Shown: positions 7,408 to 15,206, counted from the first letter of the stretch. The stretch: 19,385 nt of DNA from Caldilineaceae bacterium (GCA_014879855.1 JACSRH010000143.1:1-19385), one strand, 5' to 3'. The notes: generated from the sequence alone by a model not told the origin. Numbers and translations are program-made.

Positions 7408-8094
7408 GTGAAGCACCTATTGACGCTCGTGATTGGACTGCTGCTGACCGGCGCGCTCTTTGGCGCAGCCGCCGCGCATGCACGGACGGAGTCGCGCATG
7501 GCGCAGCGCGCGACCAGCACCCCGTCGCCTGCCGCGTCGCCCACAGCGACGCGCCGCCTCCCAGTGACGCTCGCGGCGCGGCCGCTGCCTGTGCTGATCC
7601 CCGTAACGACGACTGCCACGATCTCGGCCACTCCTCCCTTCACGACGACGCCAGCGCTGACCGAAACCGTGCGCGCCACACCCACCCCACGGTCAACCTT
7701 GCGCGGCACGCCCACACCGGACAACACACCTGCACCGCGCGCGACACCGACAGACTCAGTGGCTGCCGCCGATGCGCCGGCTGATGCGACTGCCGACATG
7801 ACAGGGTTCAGCGCGCTGGCGTCACGCCTGCGCGGGCAGATCGATTTGCGCTGGCGCTATGCAGGCGAGCCTTTTGACGGCTCTTTTGTCATCGAACGAT
7901 CGGCCAACGGCGGCGTTTGGCGTTATGTGGCGGATTGTACACAACCCTACGCGCCCGATGCTTACACTTACCGCTGTCGCGATACAGAGCTGACCAGTGG
8001 CTCGACTTACGCCTATCGCGGCTGCATCGTCGGCTATGGCGCGTCCTGCGCGGATGCAGCCGTCGTCGAGTCTGACCCTGTCAAGGCGCCGTAA
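7408..8094 (+). CDS. Secreted Thr/Pro-rich protein with a fibronectin-III-like domain
   Basis: Hypothetical exported protein of 228 residues. From the GTG at 7408 the N-terminus is a clear signal peptide: K2, a hydrophobic core (LLTLVIGLLLTGALFG) and a likely cleavage after AAAHA near residue 25. Next comes a low-complexity linker rich in T, P, A and R (about 30-130) with recurring TPTP and APRATPT motifs, likely extended and perhaps glycosylated. The last 95 residues look like one fibronectin-III or similar beta sandwich (IDLRWRY, FVIERSANGGVWRYVADC, YTYRCRD, STYAYRGCIV) with four Cys that could form two disulfides. There is no lipobox Cys and no cell-wall anchor. The frame is open to GTG 7360, but that start would overlap the promoter and put a polar tail before the signal peptide. 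It is convergent with the STAND-WD40 gene. Function unknown; a surface-binding role is a guess. Confidence 0.75.
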   Translation: MKHLLTLVIGLLLTGALFGAAAAHARTESRMAQRATSTPSPAASPTATRRLPVTLAARPLPVLIPVTTTATISATPPFTTTPALTETVRATPTPRSTLRGTPTPDNTPAPRATPTDSVAAADAPADATADMTGFSALASRLRGQIDLRWRYAGEPFDGSFVIERSANGGVWRYVADCTQPYAPDAYTYRCRDTELTSGSTYAYRGCIVGYGASCADAAVVESDPVKAP

Positions 8095-8110
8095 CTGTTC
8101 GTTGCGAATA

Positions 8111-8126
8111 GCGCTTGACGCAGCGC
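8111..8126. terminator. Hairpin between convergent genes
   Basis: GCGCT (8111-8115) pairs with AGCGC (8122-8126) around a 6-base loop, 17 bases after the secreted-protein stop and 53 bases past the STAND-WD40 stop on the other strand. The position suits a shared terminator, but the stem is short and no T-tract follows on either strand. Confidence 0.25.
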
Positions 8127-8139
8127 GGCGGAGGCTCAC

Positions 8140-8165
8140 AGAGAAAGACGCTAGAGAAAGACGCT
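8140..8165. repeat. Perfect 13-bp tandem duplication
   Basis: AGAGAAAGACGCT occurs at 8140-8152 and again at 8153-8165 with no change, in the 84-base gap between two convergent stops. It looks like a recent slippage duplication; no protein-coding or regulatory role is evident. Confidence 0.8.
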
Positions 8166-8178
8166 TTTGAGGATGATA

Positions 8179-11100
8179 TTAGCGGGATGGCTCTTCGCAG
8201 AGGTTCGGAAGATCGGGGCAGGTCGCCCGGCAGGGGATGTCGGGCAGGAAGCGTCTCCATTCCTCTTGCGCGAGATTGCGCCCCGCGACCATACACGCCC
8301 GCGCGGCGAGATCGTCCGGCGCCAACAGCCATCGGCGCAACGTGCCATCGGTGCTGGCGGTGAAAATCATGCCATCCGCATAGACTACACTGTTGACGCT
8401 TTCCCGGTGACCGGTAAGCACCGCCGGGATCGGCAGCGCGGCGTCCAGATGCCATAACCGGACGGTGCTGTCCGCGCTGGCAGTCATCAACTGATTGCGA
8501 TCCGCGCCAAAGGTCACCATATTCACTTCGTTGGCATGGGCATCCCACACCCGCGCGGCGCGGCCCGGCTCCGCCAATTCCCACACCCACACGCGCCCCC
8601 CCAGATCGCCCGCGGCCACTCGCGTTGCATCCGGGCTGAAGGCCACGGTCGATAGCTCGCGATCGCCTGCCTGCCAACGCGTCGGCGTCGCATCCGGCTG
8701 ATCGATTTGCCAGATCGTGACGACCCCGTCACTGTCGCCGACGGCAAGCTGGGCGCCGTCGAGGCTGAATTGCAAGGCCGTCGCGCGTGCGTCGCCCCTG
8801 GCCAACAGCCGCGCTTCAGTGGCAGTGGCAATTTCCCACAAGCGCACCGCGCCGTCGTCGCCAGCGGAAGCCAGCAGGCGATTGCCAGGTTGGATCGCGA
8901 CGCCGCTGATCTTGCCGATGTGTCCCGCCAGCGTGGCGAACGGGGTGCTCACCGCCGGCGTCCACAGATAAATGACGCCCGCGGCATCGCCCGCGGCAAT
9001 CAACGCGCCGGCCGGGTCCGCGGCCAACGCCGTCATGCCGCTCTCTCCCGTAGCGGTCAGTGGGGTGTGCGGTGCGATGCCAAACGTGTCCCATGCTTGT
9101 ACAGCGGGGAACGCAGCGCCAATCGAGTAGAGGGTTGCACTGACGGGAACCGCGGCCAGTTCGTCGATGAATTCGGAATTGGCCGCCAGAATCGTCGGCT
9201 CGGCGTGTGGGTTATCAATAAGCCAGATGCGCAGGGTCTGGTCGTAACCCGCAGTGATAAAGCCGTTGACGCTGGGCGCGGTGGCCAGCTGATTGATGAT
9301 GTCGTCGTGGCCGCGCAGGGTGACAGGCGCCAGACCCACGTTGGTGTAATTCCAGAGGCGCACACTGGACGCGCCCAGACCATCGTAGCCGGTCGTCACC
9401 AGCGCCTCGCCATTCCTGCCAAGCACAAAGGCCAGCCCGTTGAGCACCGATGCGTAGGCGCGCACAACGTAACTGCGCGTATCGTCGTTCAGATTCCAAA
9501 CACGCAGCACGCCATTGGCGTCGCCAGTCGCCAGCCAGACGCCATTTGATGAGAAGCCCAGCGCCTTGATGGGCGCAGTGTGCCCCGGCAGGCGGCGCGT
9601 CGCCGCGGCCGGTGTAGCCGCGCCATCCGCTGACAGCGTGTAAATCTGCACCTCGCCATCGTTGTCACCGGAGGCAAGGCGCGTACTATCTGGGCTGAAG
9701 GCTATGCCGGTGATGAATGACGCGTGCGTAGCCGCGAGAACACCCTGATCAGGCTGGTCGATCGGCCACAGCCACACCGTGTTGTCGGCGCCGCCGGACG
9801 CCAGCCAGCGGCCATCCGGGCTGAAAGCAACGAGGGTGACGGCATCGGTGTGTTCAGAGAGCGTTTGTGGCGCGACATCCGGCGCCGCGGCATCCCACAG
9901 ATAGATCAGGCCGCTGTCCCCTGCTGTCGCCAGCCAGCGACTATCGGGACTGAACGCCGCCGCATCGAGCGTCGTCTCGTTCACAGTAAAGGTCAGCGGC
10001 GGGGTGGAAGGCGCGTCCATCTGCCAGATGCGCACCAGGCCATCGTCACCGACCGCGGCCAGGTGATGATCCGGCGCCGCGGCCAGCGCCCAGGTGGCCG
10101 TGCGTTGCGGCGCGGCCAGATCAACCTGTTGCAGCACATCGTCCGCCATCCACCAGGCCTGGATCGCGCCGTTGGCATTGGCCGTGGCAAACCACTGCGC
10201 GTCCGGGCTGAGGACGAGCGCAACTGAGTTGTCACTGAGCGTGGTCAGGGGCAAGCCGCCCGTCGCGTACAGCACGTCATGCATACTCTGTTCCACGGCA
10301 TGGGACAACTGGGCGTCGGCGTCTGTATCCATGCGCAGGGCTTCGACGGCAAGCAACAGCGCCTGTTGCGGGCTTTGATCCAGCGAGAGCACAGCCTGGC
10401 TGGCAAGCTGGTCCGCGCGAATCTGGCGATTGAGTTGCTCGGTGCGGGCGCGCGCCTGCACCGCATCGGCGGCGCGCGCTTCAGCCAATGCGGATGCTTC
10501 GTTGGCGCGCTCAGTCGAGCTTTTAGCGAGTGCAGTTGCTGCCTGTTGCAGTTGGTAATTGTTGAATGACTGAACCGCCAGCCACACCGAAGCCACCATC
10601 AGCAGAAACATCAGCAGCGCGACCAGTGAGGCGCCCAGCGCAATCACGCGGGCGCGGCTCGCCTCTTTTTTGCGTTTTTCCTCTTCGAGCCGCTGCTGTT
10701 GCTGGCGTTTGGTCTCGGCGTCAGCGCTGGCTTCCACGAAATGGCGCTCGACGACGCCGTACCGTGCGGGGTTATCACGAAGCTGCGCCTGCGCCTCGGC
10801 CAACGCCTCGCCATTCAGCAGCAAGGCAGGACTGCGCTCACCATTCCACAAATCCGCGGCAACAACGAGTGGATGCTGTCGCCGCCACTGTTCGTTGGCT
10901 TCCAGAATCGGGTCGATCAGGCGGTCGTGCACCAATTCCACCCACCGCCCGCCGCTGCGCGTCTCCCCGCGCAGCAGAAAGCGCCGCTCCAGCTCCAGCA
11001 CGACCGTGTTGGACATGCCGCCGGTTTCCGTGTCGGACTGGTAAAGCAGGTTGCGCGTCTCGTCGCGGGTGATCAAGGTGTGGCTGAACCAGTCGCGCAG

Positions 11101-12123
11101 CTCACGTTCGCTGACCGTGTGGCTGGCGATGGCAAGCACTGCGGCCAGCGTCTGCTCGTAAAAAGTCGCCAGCGCATGGTTGACGAACTCGCCCAGCCCT
11201 TTGCCGCGCGCCAGGCTCTCGACGTCGTCGGCGGTGATGGTGGCGCCGGCGCGGTTGCTCAGGTTCTCCCACAACTGCATGCAGACGACCTGAAGCTGCA
11301 CCGGTTCGACCGTCTCGCCCAGCGGAGAGGCCGCCCCTTCTTCATGACCTGCTGCCATCTGACGCAGGTTGTTGACCAGATTCTCGGCCACGCCTGGCTC
11401 GAAAGGACGCCCCCCCAGCTCGGCAGGGCTCTTGACGGCTTCGAGCGCCGCGGCCGCATCCATATATCTCAATCGGTACCGGACGCGGATGCGATGCGGC
11501 AACAACCGGGCATAGGAGTCCAGCTCGGCAATGTAATCTTCGCGCATCGTGAGCATGACCCACAGATGTGGATCATCGGCCAGGGCTTGGCTCAATTGAC
11601 GGAAGAAATCCTCGCGCTTTTCCCAATGATCTTCGTAAGTGGTGAAGATCTCCTCGAACTGATCGATGATCAGCACGCGGTCGGGGCGCTCCGGGTCGGC
11701 GGGATGCGCGGCCAGATAGGGCGGCAGCCGTTGTGCGGTCAAGGCCCGATAGTCATCGCGCCCCTGGTCGAGATCGCGCAGCAAATTAAACATATAGACA
11801 TTGTCGATCGCGTCGAGTGCGATCTCTGCGGGAAACTGGCCGCCGGCGCGCGCTTTGCCCAGGATGTCAAAGCCTTCCGCGCGCAGAGCAGGCAGCAGGC
11901 GCGCATTGATCAACGAACTCTTGCCCGCGCCGGATGGCGCGTAAAAGAGCACGATCCGGTCGGAGATAACCAGCGAGAACAAGTCGGCGCTTTCCCGGTC
12001 GCGGCCAAAAAAGAGGCGACGTTCGCGTTCATTGTCTGCAAAAGGGCGCGGGCCGATGTAAGGATTTTGGCGGCCGGACGCCTGCACCGCTACTTCGCTG
12101 TCATCGGTCGGTTTGGCTGTCAT
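8179..12123 (-). CDS. nSTAND1-type NTPase with membrane helix and WD40 repeats
   Basis: Large signal-transduction ATPase of 1314 residues. The N-terminal motif NPYIGPRPF (20-28) precedes the NTPase, as is usual for this family. Walker A is PSGAGKSS (63-70, K68) and Walker B is VLIIDQFEEIF (150-160, D154, E157/E158). A helical winged region follows (to about 410), with RFLLRGE and WVELVHDRLIDPI (394-406) typical of STAND proteins. After a charged helix (470-490) comes one membrane helix (493-517), then a coiled-coil-like AE/Q/R-rich linker (522-570) and the ALLLAVEALRM motif (588-598). Residues 630-1267 hold about 15 WD40 repeats ending in motifs such as RIWQMD, YLWDAA, WLWPID, RVWNLN, RLWEIA and RLWHLD. 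The C-terminal tail (ACMVAGRNLAQEEWRRFL) is a recurring ending of these proteins. The ATPase is predicted cytoplasmic; which side the propeller faces is not certain. An AAGG site 8-12 bases upstream supports ATG 12123. Confidence 0.92.
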   Translation of the reverse strand: MTAKPTDDSEVAVQASGRQNPYIGPRPFADNERERRLFFGRDRESADLFSLVISDRIVLFYAPSGAGKSSLINARLLPALRAEGFDILGKARAGGQFPAEIALDAIDNVYMFNLLRDLDQGRDDYRALTAQRLPPYLAAHPADPERPDRVLIIDQFEEIFTTYEDHWEKREDFFRQLSQALADDPHLWVMLTMREDYIAELDSYARLLPHRIRVRYRLRYMDAAAALEAVKSPAELGGRPFEPGVAENLVNNLRQMAAGHEEGAASPLGETVEPVQLQVVCMQLWENLSNRAGATITADDVESLARGKGLGEFVNHALATFYEQTLAAVLAIASHTVSERELRDWFSHTLITRDETRNLLYQSDTETGGMSNTVVLELERRFLLRGETRSGGRWVELVHDRLIDPILEANEQWRRQHPLVVAADLWNGERSPALLLNGEALAEAQAQLRDNPARYGVVERHFVEASADAETKRQQQQRLEEEKRKKEASRARVIALGASLVALLMFLLMVASVWLAVQSFNNYQLQQAATALAKSSTERANEASALAEARAADAVQARARTEQLNRQIRADQLASQAVLSLDQSPQQALLLAVEALRMDTDADAQLSHAVEQSMHDVLYATGGLPLTTLSDNSVALVLSPDAQWFATANANGAIQAWWMADDVLQQVDLAAPQRTATWALAAAPDHHLAAVGDDGLVRIWQMDAPSTPPLTFTVNETTLDAAAFSPDSRWLATAGDSGLIYLWDAAAPDVAPQTLSEHTDAVTLVAFSPDGRWLASGGADNTVWLWPIDQPDQGVLAATHASFITGIAFSPDSTRLASGDNDGEVQIYTLSADGAATPAAATRRLPGHTAPIKALGFSSNGVWLATGDANGVLRVWNLNDDTRSYVVRAYASVLNGLAFVLGRNGEALVTTGYDGLGASSVRLWNYTNVGLAPVTLRGHDDIINQLATAPSVNGFITAGYDQTLRIWLIDNPHAEPTILAANSEFIDELAAVPVSATLYSIGAAFPAVQAWDTFGIAPHTPLTATGESGMTALAADPAGALIAAGDAAGVIYLWTPAVSTPFATLAGHIGKISGVAIQPGNRLLASAGDDGAVRLWEIATATEARLLARGDARATALQFSLDGAQLAVGDSDGVVTIWQIDQPDATPTRWQAGDRELSTVAFSPDATRVAAGDLGGRVWVWELAEPGRAARVWDAHANEVNMVTFGADRNQLMTASADSTVRLWHLDAALPIPAVLTGHRESVNSVVYADGMIFTASTDGTLRRWLLAPDDLAARACMVAGRNLAQEEWRRFLPDIPCRATCPDLPNLCEEPSR

Positions 12124-12125
12124 GC

Positions 12126-13118
12126 TTATCCACCTTGCCAGGCGCTCCAGAGTTGCTTGAGAAAGCTGAGCGTGTCGCCCCAGTAAATGTCGAAGCGGTA
12201 TTTGTCCTGCGCCAAATACATCTGGATGTATTCCTGAAAGCGGGCGGAGTCTAAAATTTCGGGCATGTCGTGCGGGTCGAGCTGAATCGCCACGCTGCGC
12301 GGGCGGCGCGGCTGGTCGCGGATCAACTCCTGCAGGATCACGCGCATCTCCCAGGATTGCACGTTATAGCCCAGGAGCAGCAGGATCGTGCTGGAGATAG
12401 CGTTGCGGACGGCGTTGGGCATCTTGCCAATCTCGCGGAAATCGTGGATGACATTGCCGATAAAGTCAAGGTTATCTTCTTCCGTCAGCACCAGCGAATC
12501 GGGAAACTCATCCAGCCCGTGCAGATGATAGACCAGCGGCTCGTCCGTCGTCGGCTGAAAATCCGGATTGTAGTGATATTTAGGCGGGACGATCTCTTCC
12601 AGGCTGGGGTGCCAGTTGTACACCTCGGTGCGCGGGCGTTTGTTGAGGTTGCGCAGCGCACTTTCCAGCAGCAGATGCGGACTGGTGGTCAGGTAGATGG
12701 GCATGTCGAAGGCCGCCAGCAGGTTGAGTGGGTTCTCGGCATCGCCTGCGGGTGGATAGCCAAGCCGGTCGCTGACCATCTGCGAAAAACTCAGCCCCCG
12801 CTCGCGGCGCACCTGGTCGAGCAAAGCGCTGTCCAGCGTGGCGTCCTGCTCGGCGCCGGCGAGATAGCGCTGCTTTAGAAACTGAAGATACTCCGTCTTG
12901 GCGCGGTACGCATCCCGATAGGTGACGCTCAGATATTGCGCCACCAGAGCAAGGTTGGCGTCCGCCAGCGGATAGCCGCCGGTCTTTGCCCACTCGGCCG
13001 CGACTACTTGGTCAGGGAAGAGCGCCCCTAAGATCAATTGATTGCTGATCACCGGCGTGCACTTTTTGCGGTTGATCTGGTCGGCGATGTAATTCCAGGA
13101 AATCTCAGTGTTTGGCAT
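12126..13118 (-). CDS. SIR2-like domain protein with degenerate NAD-site motifs
   Basis: Cytoplasmic protein of 330 residues with a SIR2-type Rossmann fold. Family landmarks: an opening helix and strand (IADQINRKKCTPVISNQLILG, 11-31) at the place of the GAG loop, IYLTTSPHLLLESAL (141-155) at the place of the TTN-Y/W-D motif, PLVYHLHG (194-201) with H200 in the place of the catalytic His, a helical part with LTEEDNLDFI (211-220), and LLLLGYNVQSWEMRVIL (246-262), the usual C-terminal SIR2-like block. The classic GAGxS loop reads VISNQL and the TTN Asn reads Ser, so NAD binding or hydrolysis may differ from standard sirtuins. SIR2 proteins in defence systems often deplete NAD; whether this one does is unproven. 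A GGAGAA site 7 bases before ATG 13118 supports the start. The gene lies 29 bases after the CHAT gene, and its stop is 2 bases from the STAND start. Confidence 0.8.
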   Translation of the reverse strand: MPNTEISWNYIADQINRKKCTPVISNQLILGALFPDQVVAAEWAKTGGYPLADANLALVAQYLSVTYRDAYRAKTEYLQFLKQRYLAGAEQDATLDSALLDQVRRERGLSFSQMVSDRLGYPPAGDAENPLNLLAAFDMPIYLTTSPHLLLESALRNLNKRPRTEVYNWHPSLEEIVPPKYHYNPDFQPTTDEPLVYHLHGLDEFPDSLVLTEEDNLDFIGNVIHDFREIGKMPNAVRNAISSTILLLLGYNVQSWEMRVILQELIRDQPRRPRSVAIQLDPHDMPEILDSARFQEYIQMYLAQDKYRFDIYWGDTLSFLKQLWSAWQGG

Positions 13119-13147
13119 CGTAGCTTCTCCGCAGGTGGGCGGGTGAT

Positions 13148-15013
13148 CTATGCCTCACAGGCAACGCGAAAGCCGACATTGGCAAAGCGTGCGTCGGAAT
13201 GAACGAAGATGCGCGCGCTGCACGTCAATAACGTCGGCGGATCGTCGAAGGCTCCTCCGCGGCAGATGCGCAGTTCGTTGGCGCGTTCAGCCGGCTCGTC
13301 GCGCGCGTCCTGCTGATAGGGATAGACAAAGCTGGGCTGGCGTACATCCTCGCCCCATCGCGTCGTCGTCCATTCGCGCACGTTGCCGGCCATGTCACAA
13401 ACGTTATAAGGGCTACATCCCTCCGAAGACGCAGTGACGGGTCGTGTCTGATGGCCCCCGGTGTTGCAATAGGCTGGCGTCGGCGCTTCCTCTCCCCAAG
13501 GATGGGTGCGCGTGTCGCGCCCGCGCGCGGCTTTTTCCCACTCCGCTTCGCTCGGCAGCCGGTAGCTTCTGCCGCTTTGCGCGGAGAGCCACGCGCAATA
13601 CGCGGCAGCGTCATGCCAGGTGATCCCAGCCACCGGATGGTCGAGCCGGCCGGCAGGCGGCGTCGTGAAAAGCCAGTTGGCTTGCAGCGGGCGGCGCTCC
13701 TTGTTTTGACGCACAAAGGCCGCGTATTGCGCGTTGGTGACCGGATACTTGCCGATCGAGAAAGCCGGCAGCGTGACCAGATGTTGTTGCCACTCGGGCA
13801 GCGCATCCGCAGCGCCCATCGTAAAGACGCCGGCAGGAATGTGCACCACTTCCGGCTCAAACGGAAGGCGTGGCGTGGGCGACGGATGCGACGCCGCCTC
13901 GCCTGACACCGCCGCGGCTTGCCCGCTCCCGGGTTGCATCGTCACCAAACGATTGTCCGCGGCGCGCGTAAAAATCACAGGCGTCGCCCAATCCGCCATG
14001 CTGCCTGGGTCGAACAGCGCCTTGCGCGCCTCGGTGACCGCGGCTTCCGCGGGGTAGCCATCGGCCACCGCACGGTAGAACTCCTGCGCCAGCAGCGCCG
14101 CGCGCACGTTGACAATGTCGAACTGCATCGCCACCACGATAGGGATGCCCAGCCGCACCAGATGCTGCGCCGCGCCCTGAAATGCGTCGCGCTCATCGAC
14201 GCGTGCGCCCCGACACGCATTGAGAAAGATCAACCGCAGGGGACGATGCCCTTCCAGGATCACACCCAACGCTTCGACTTCGACCAGCGCGGCCTGACCG
14301 GCTGCGTCCTCGAAGACCAGGCCGGCCTGCTGGGTGGCGGCGTCAAACCATCCGTGCCCGATAAAATGGATCAAGTGGACATCCTGACGGCGCAGATGGC
14401 TGCGCAGGGCGGCTACGGTGGGCGCCGCAAGCCGTTCCAGCGTTACCGCGCCAGTGGCAACCAACGGCGCAACGGCTTCCTCCATCAATCGCCATTCGTT
14501 TTCCACCTCCAGCCGCGGGGCAAGATCCGCGGGATCAGCAAGCACGCACAGCATTGCCAGCGGCGGTGTGACGGGCAGGCGCGGCGCGGCTTCGCTCAGC
14601 GCCATGTAGCGCACCACCGGCGTCGAACTGGAAAGCGCAAGAAAGCGGTTGAGCTTTGGCGCATAGACCAGCTCCCAGGGCAACGTCGCCAACTCCGGCG
14701 CGTCAGTCAGGTTGAGGCGAATGCGCAGATTGTGCCCCTCCCGCTTCACCGCGTCGATGCTGCGCAGCAGACAAATCTCGACATCGCCTGCAAAAAGCGC
14801 GGCATACAACGTGCTTCCCCACTCTCTGACCAGACCCGGCGCGAGCTCATCCACCTGCCAGCCCGCCAAGATCGAAGCCTGGATCGTCTCAAGCTCCGGC
14901 GTCATCACAAGCGCCGCCAGCGCCTGGCCCGCGGGCGAGTCGATGACGCGCACCCGGTGGCCGCTTTCCGCACGGTCGATCAGCAGATCAAAATCCTCGT
15001 AGATTGGGGACAT
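13148..15013 (-). CDS. CHAT-domain caspase-like protease fused to a C-terminal FGE-sulfatase/C-type-lectin-like domain
   Basis: Two-domain protein of 621 residues. The N-terminal half is a CHAT peptidase (clan CD, related to caspases and separase): the structural LPWELVYAP motif (111-119), the strand and His dyad member HFIGHG (H220) and the Cys member in FLNACRGA (C267), followed by the QGAAQHLVRLGIPIVVAMQF block. A Pro/Ser-rich linker (about 360-385) leads to an FGE-sulfatase-like domain (387-621): VHIPAGVFTMGA, YPVTNAQYAAF, HPVAGITWHDAAAYCAWL, YRLPSEAEWEKAARG, NVCDMAGNVREW, RICRGGAF and NVGFRVACEA. The Cys pair used by true formylglycine-generating enzymes near the GG(S/A) motif appears replaced (D and L), so a binding or scaffold role is more likely than fGly formation. 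The ATG at 15013 has no obvious Shine-Dalgarno but begins as related CHAT proteins do (YEDFDLLIDRAESGHRVRV). First gene of the operon. Confidence 0.9.
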   Translation of the reverse strand: MSPIYEDFDLLIDRAESGHRVRVIDSPAGQALAALVMTPELETIQASILAGWQVDELAPGLVREWGSTLYAALFAGDVEICLLRSIDAVKREGHNLRIRLNLTDAPELATLPWELVYAPKLNRFLALSSSTPVVRYMALSEAAPRLPVTPPLAMLCVLADPADLAPRLEVENEWRLMEEAVAPLVATGAVTLERLAAPTVAALRSHLRRQDVHLIHFIGHGWFDAATQQAGLVFEDAAGQAALVEVEALGVILEGHRPLRLIFLNACRGARVDERDAFQGAAQHLVRLGIPIVVAMQFDIVNVRAALLAQEFYRAVADGYPAEAAVTEARKALFDPGSMADWATPVIFTRAADNRLVTMQPGSGQAAAVSGEAASHPSPTPRLPFEPEVVHIPAGVFTMGAADALPEWQQHLVTLPAFSIGKYPVTNAQYAAFVRQNKERRPLQANWLFTTPPAGRLDHPVAGITWHDAAAYCAWLSAQSGRSYRLPSEAEWEKAARGRDTRTHPWGEEAPTPAYCNTGGHQTRPVTASSEGCSPYNVCDMAGNVREWTTTRWGEDVRQPSFVYPYQQDARDEPAERANELRICRGGAFDDPPTLLTCSARIFVHSDARFANVGFRVACEA

Positions 15014-15063
15014 AGGCAGCAGATAGTTTCGTTGACGGCAATTGAAGCATCGATCAATAGATT

Positions 15064-15069
15064 ACTATA
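15064..15069 (-). promoter_or_regulatory. Candidate -10 box of the CHAT-SIR2-STAND operon
   Basis: On the minus strand TATAGT (15069 to 15064) lies about 50 bases before the CHAT start. No convincing -35 is found at 16-18 bases (the hexamer there reads ACTGTT). The site is next to the inverted repeat at 15081-15166, which would sit over or just upstream of the -35 region and could act as an operator. Confidence 0.3.
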
Positions 15070-15080
15070 AGCAACTGACG

Positions 15081-15166
15081 CTGTAAAACAGTTTTTCTGA
15101 AACCAGCCGTCAAGTGCAGGCGCGGCTTCGAACAACGCGTGTTTTGATAAGAAACTGTTTGAACAG
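15081..15166. repeat. Imperfect inverted repeat upstream of the CHAT operon
   Basis: AAACAGTTT at 15086-15094 is the exact reverse complement of AAACTGTTT at 15152-15160, and the flanking CTGT (15081-15084) and ACAG (15163-15166) extend the match across a small bulge. The arms are 57 bases apart. Each 9-mer is itself nearly symmetric, so each could be a protein-binding half or full site. It lies in the 286-base gap before the operon. Confidence 0.45.
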
Positions 15167-15206
15167 GCGTCCATACCCTTGCAGGGCACAATCGAAAATG
15201 AGAATG

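Larger units (their letters stand above)
8179..15013 (-). other. Putative three-gene conflict/immunity operon: CHAT-FGE, SIR2-like, STAND-WD40
   Basis: Three minus-strand genes read in the order 15013-13148, 13118-12126 and 12123-8179, with gaps of only 29 and 2 bases, so they should form one transcript. Together they encode a caspase-like protease with a lectin/FGE-like sensor fold, a SIR2-fold protein, and a membrane-anchored STAND NTPase with a WD40 propeller array. Proteases, SIR2 NAD-consuming enzymes and STAND NTPases are each known as parts of bacterial antiviral or programmed-death systems. That this set works together is inferred from spacing and domain logic. The unit is bounded by a convergent gene on one side and a repeat-bearing 286-base gap on the other. 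Confidence 0.6.

Noticed and set aside
10699..12186. Long + strand frame of 495 codons opposite the STAND gene
   Set aside because: It lies antisense to conserved NTPase motifs, has no family resemblance and a composition expected from the complement of a GC-rich gene.
13148..13400. Possible diversity-generating retroelement variable region in the FGE-like C-terminus
   Set aside because: C-type-lectin folds of this kind are DGR targets, but the tail here is not rich in AAY-type codons, and there is no reverse transcriptase or template repeat in the window.
13919..15070. Long + strand frame of 383 codons opposite the CHAT domain
   Set aside because: Antisense shadow of the CHAT peptidase with no motif of its own.
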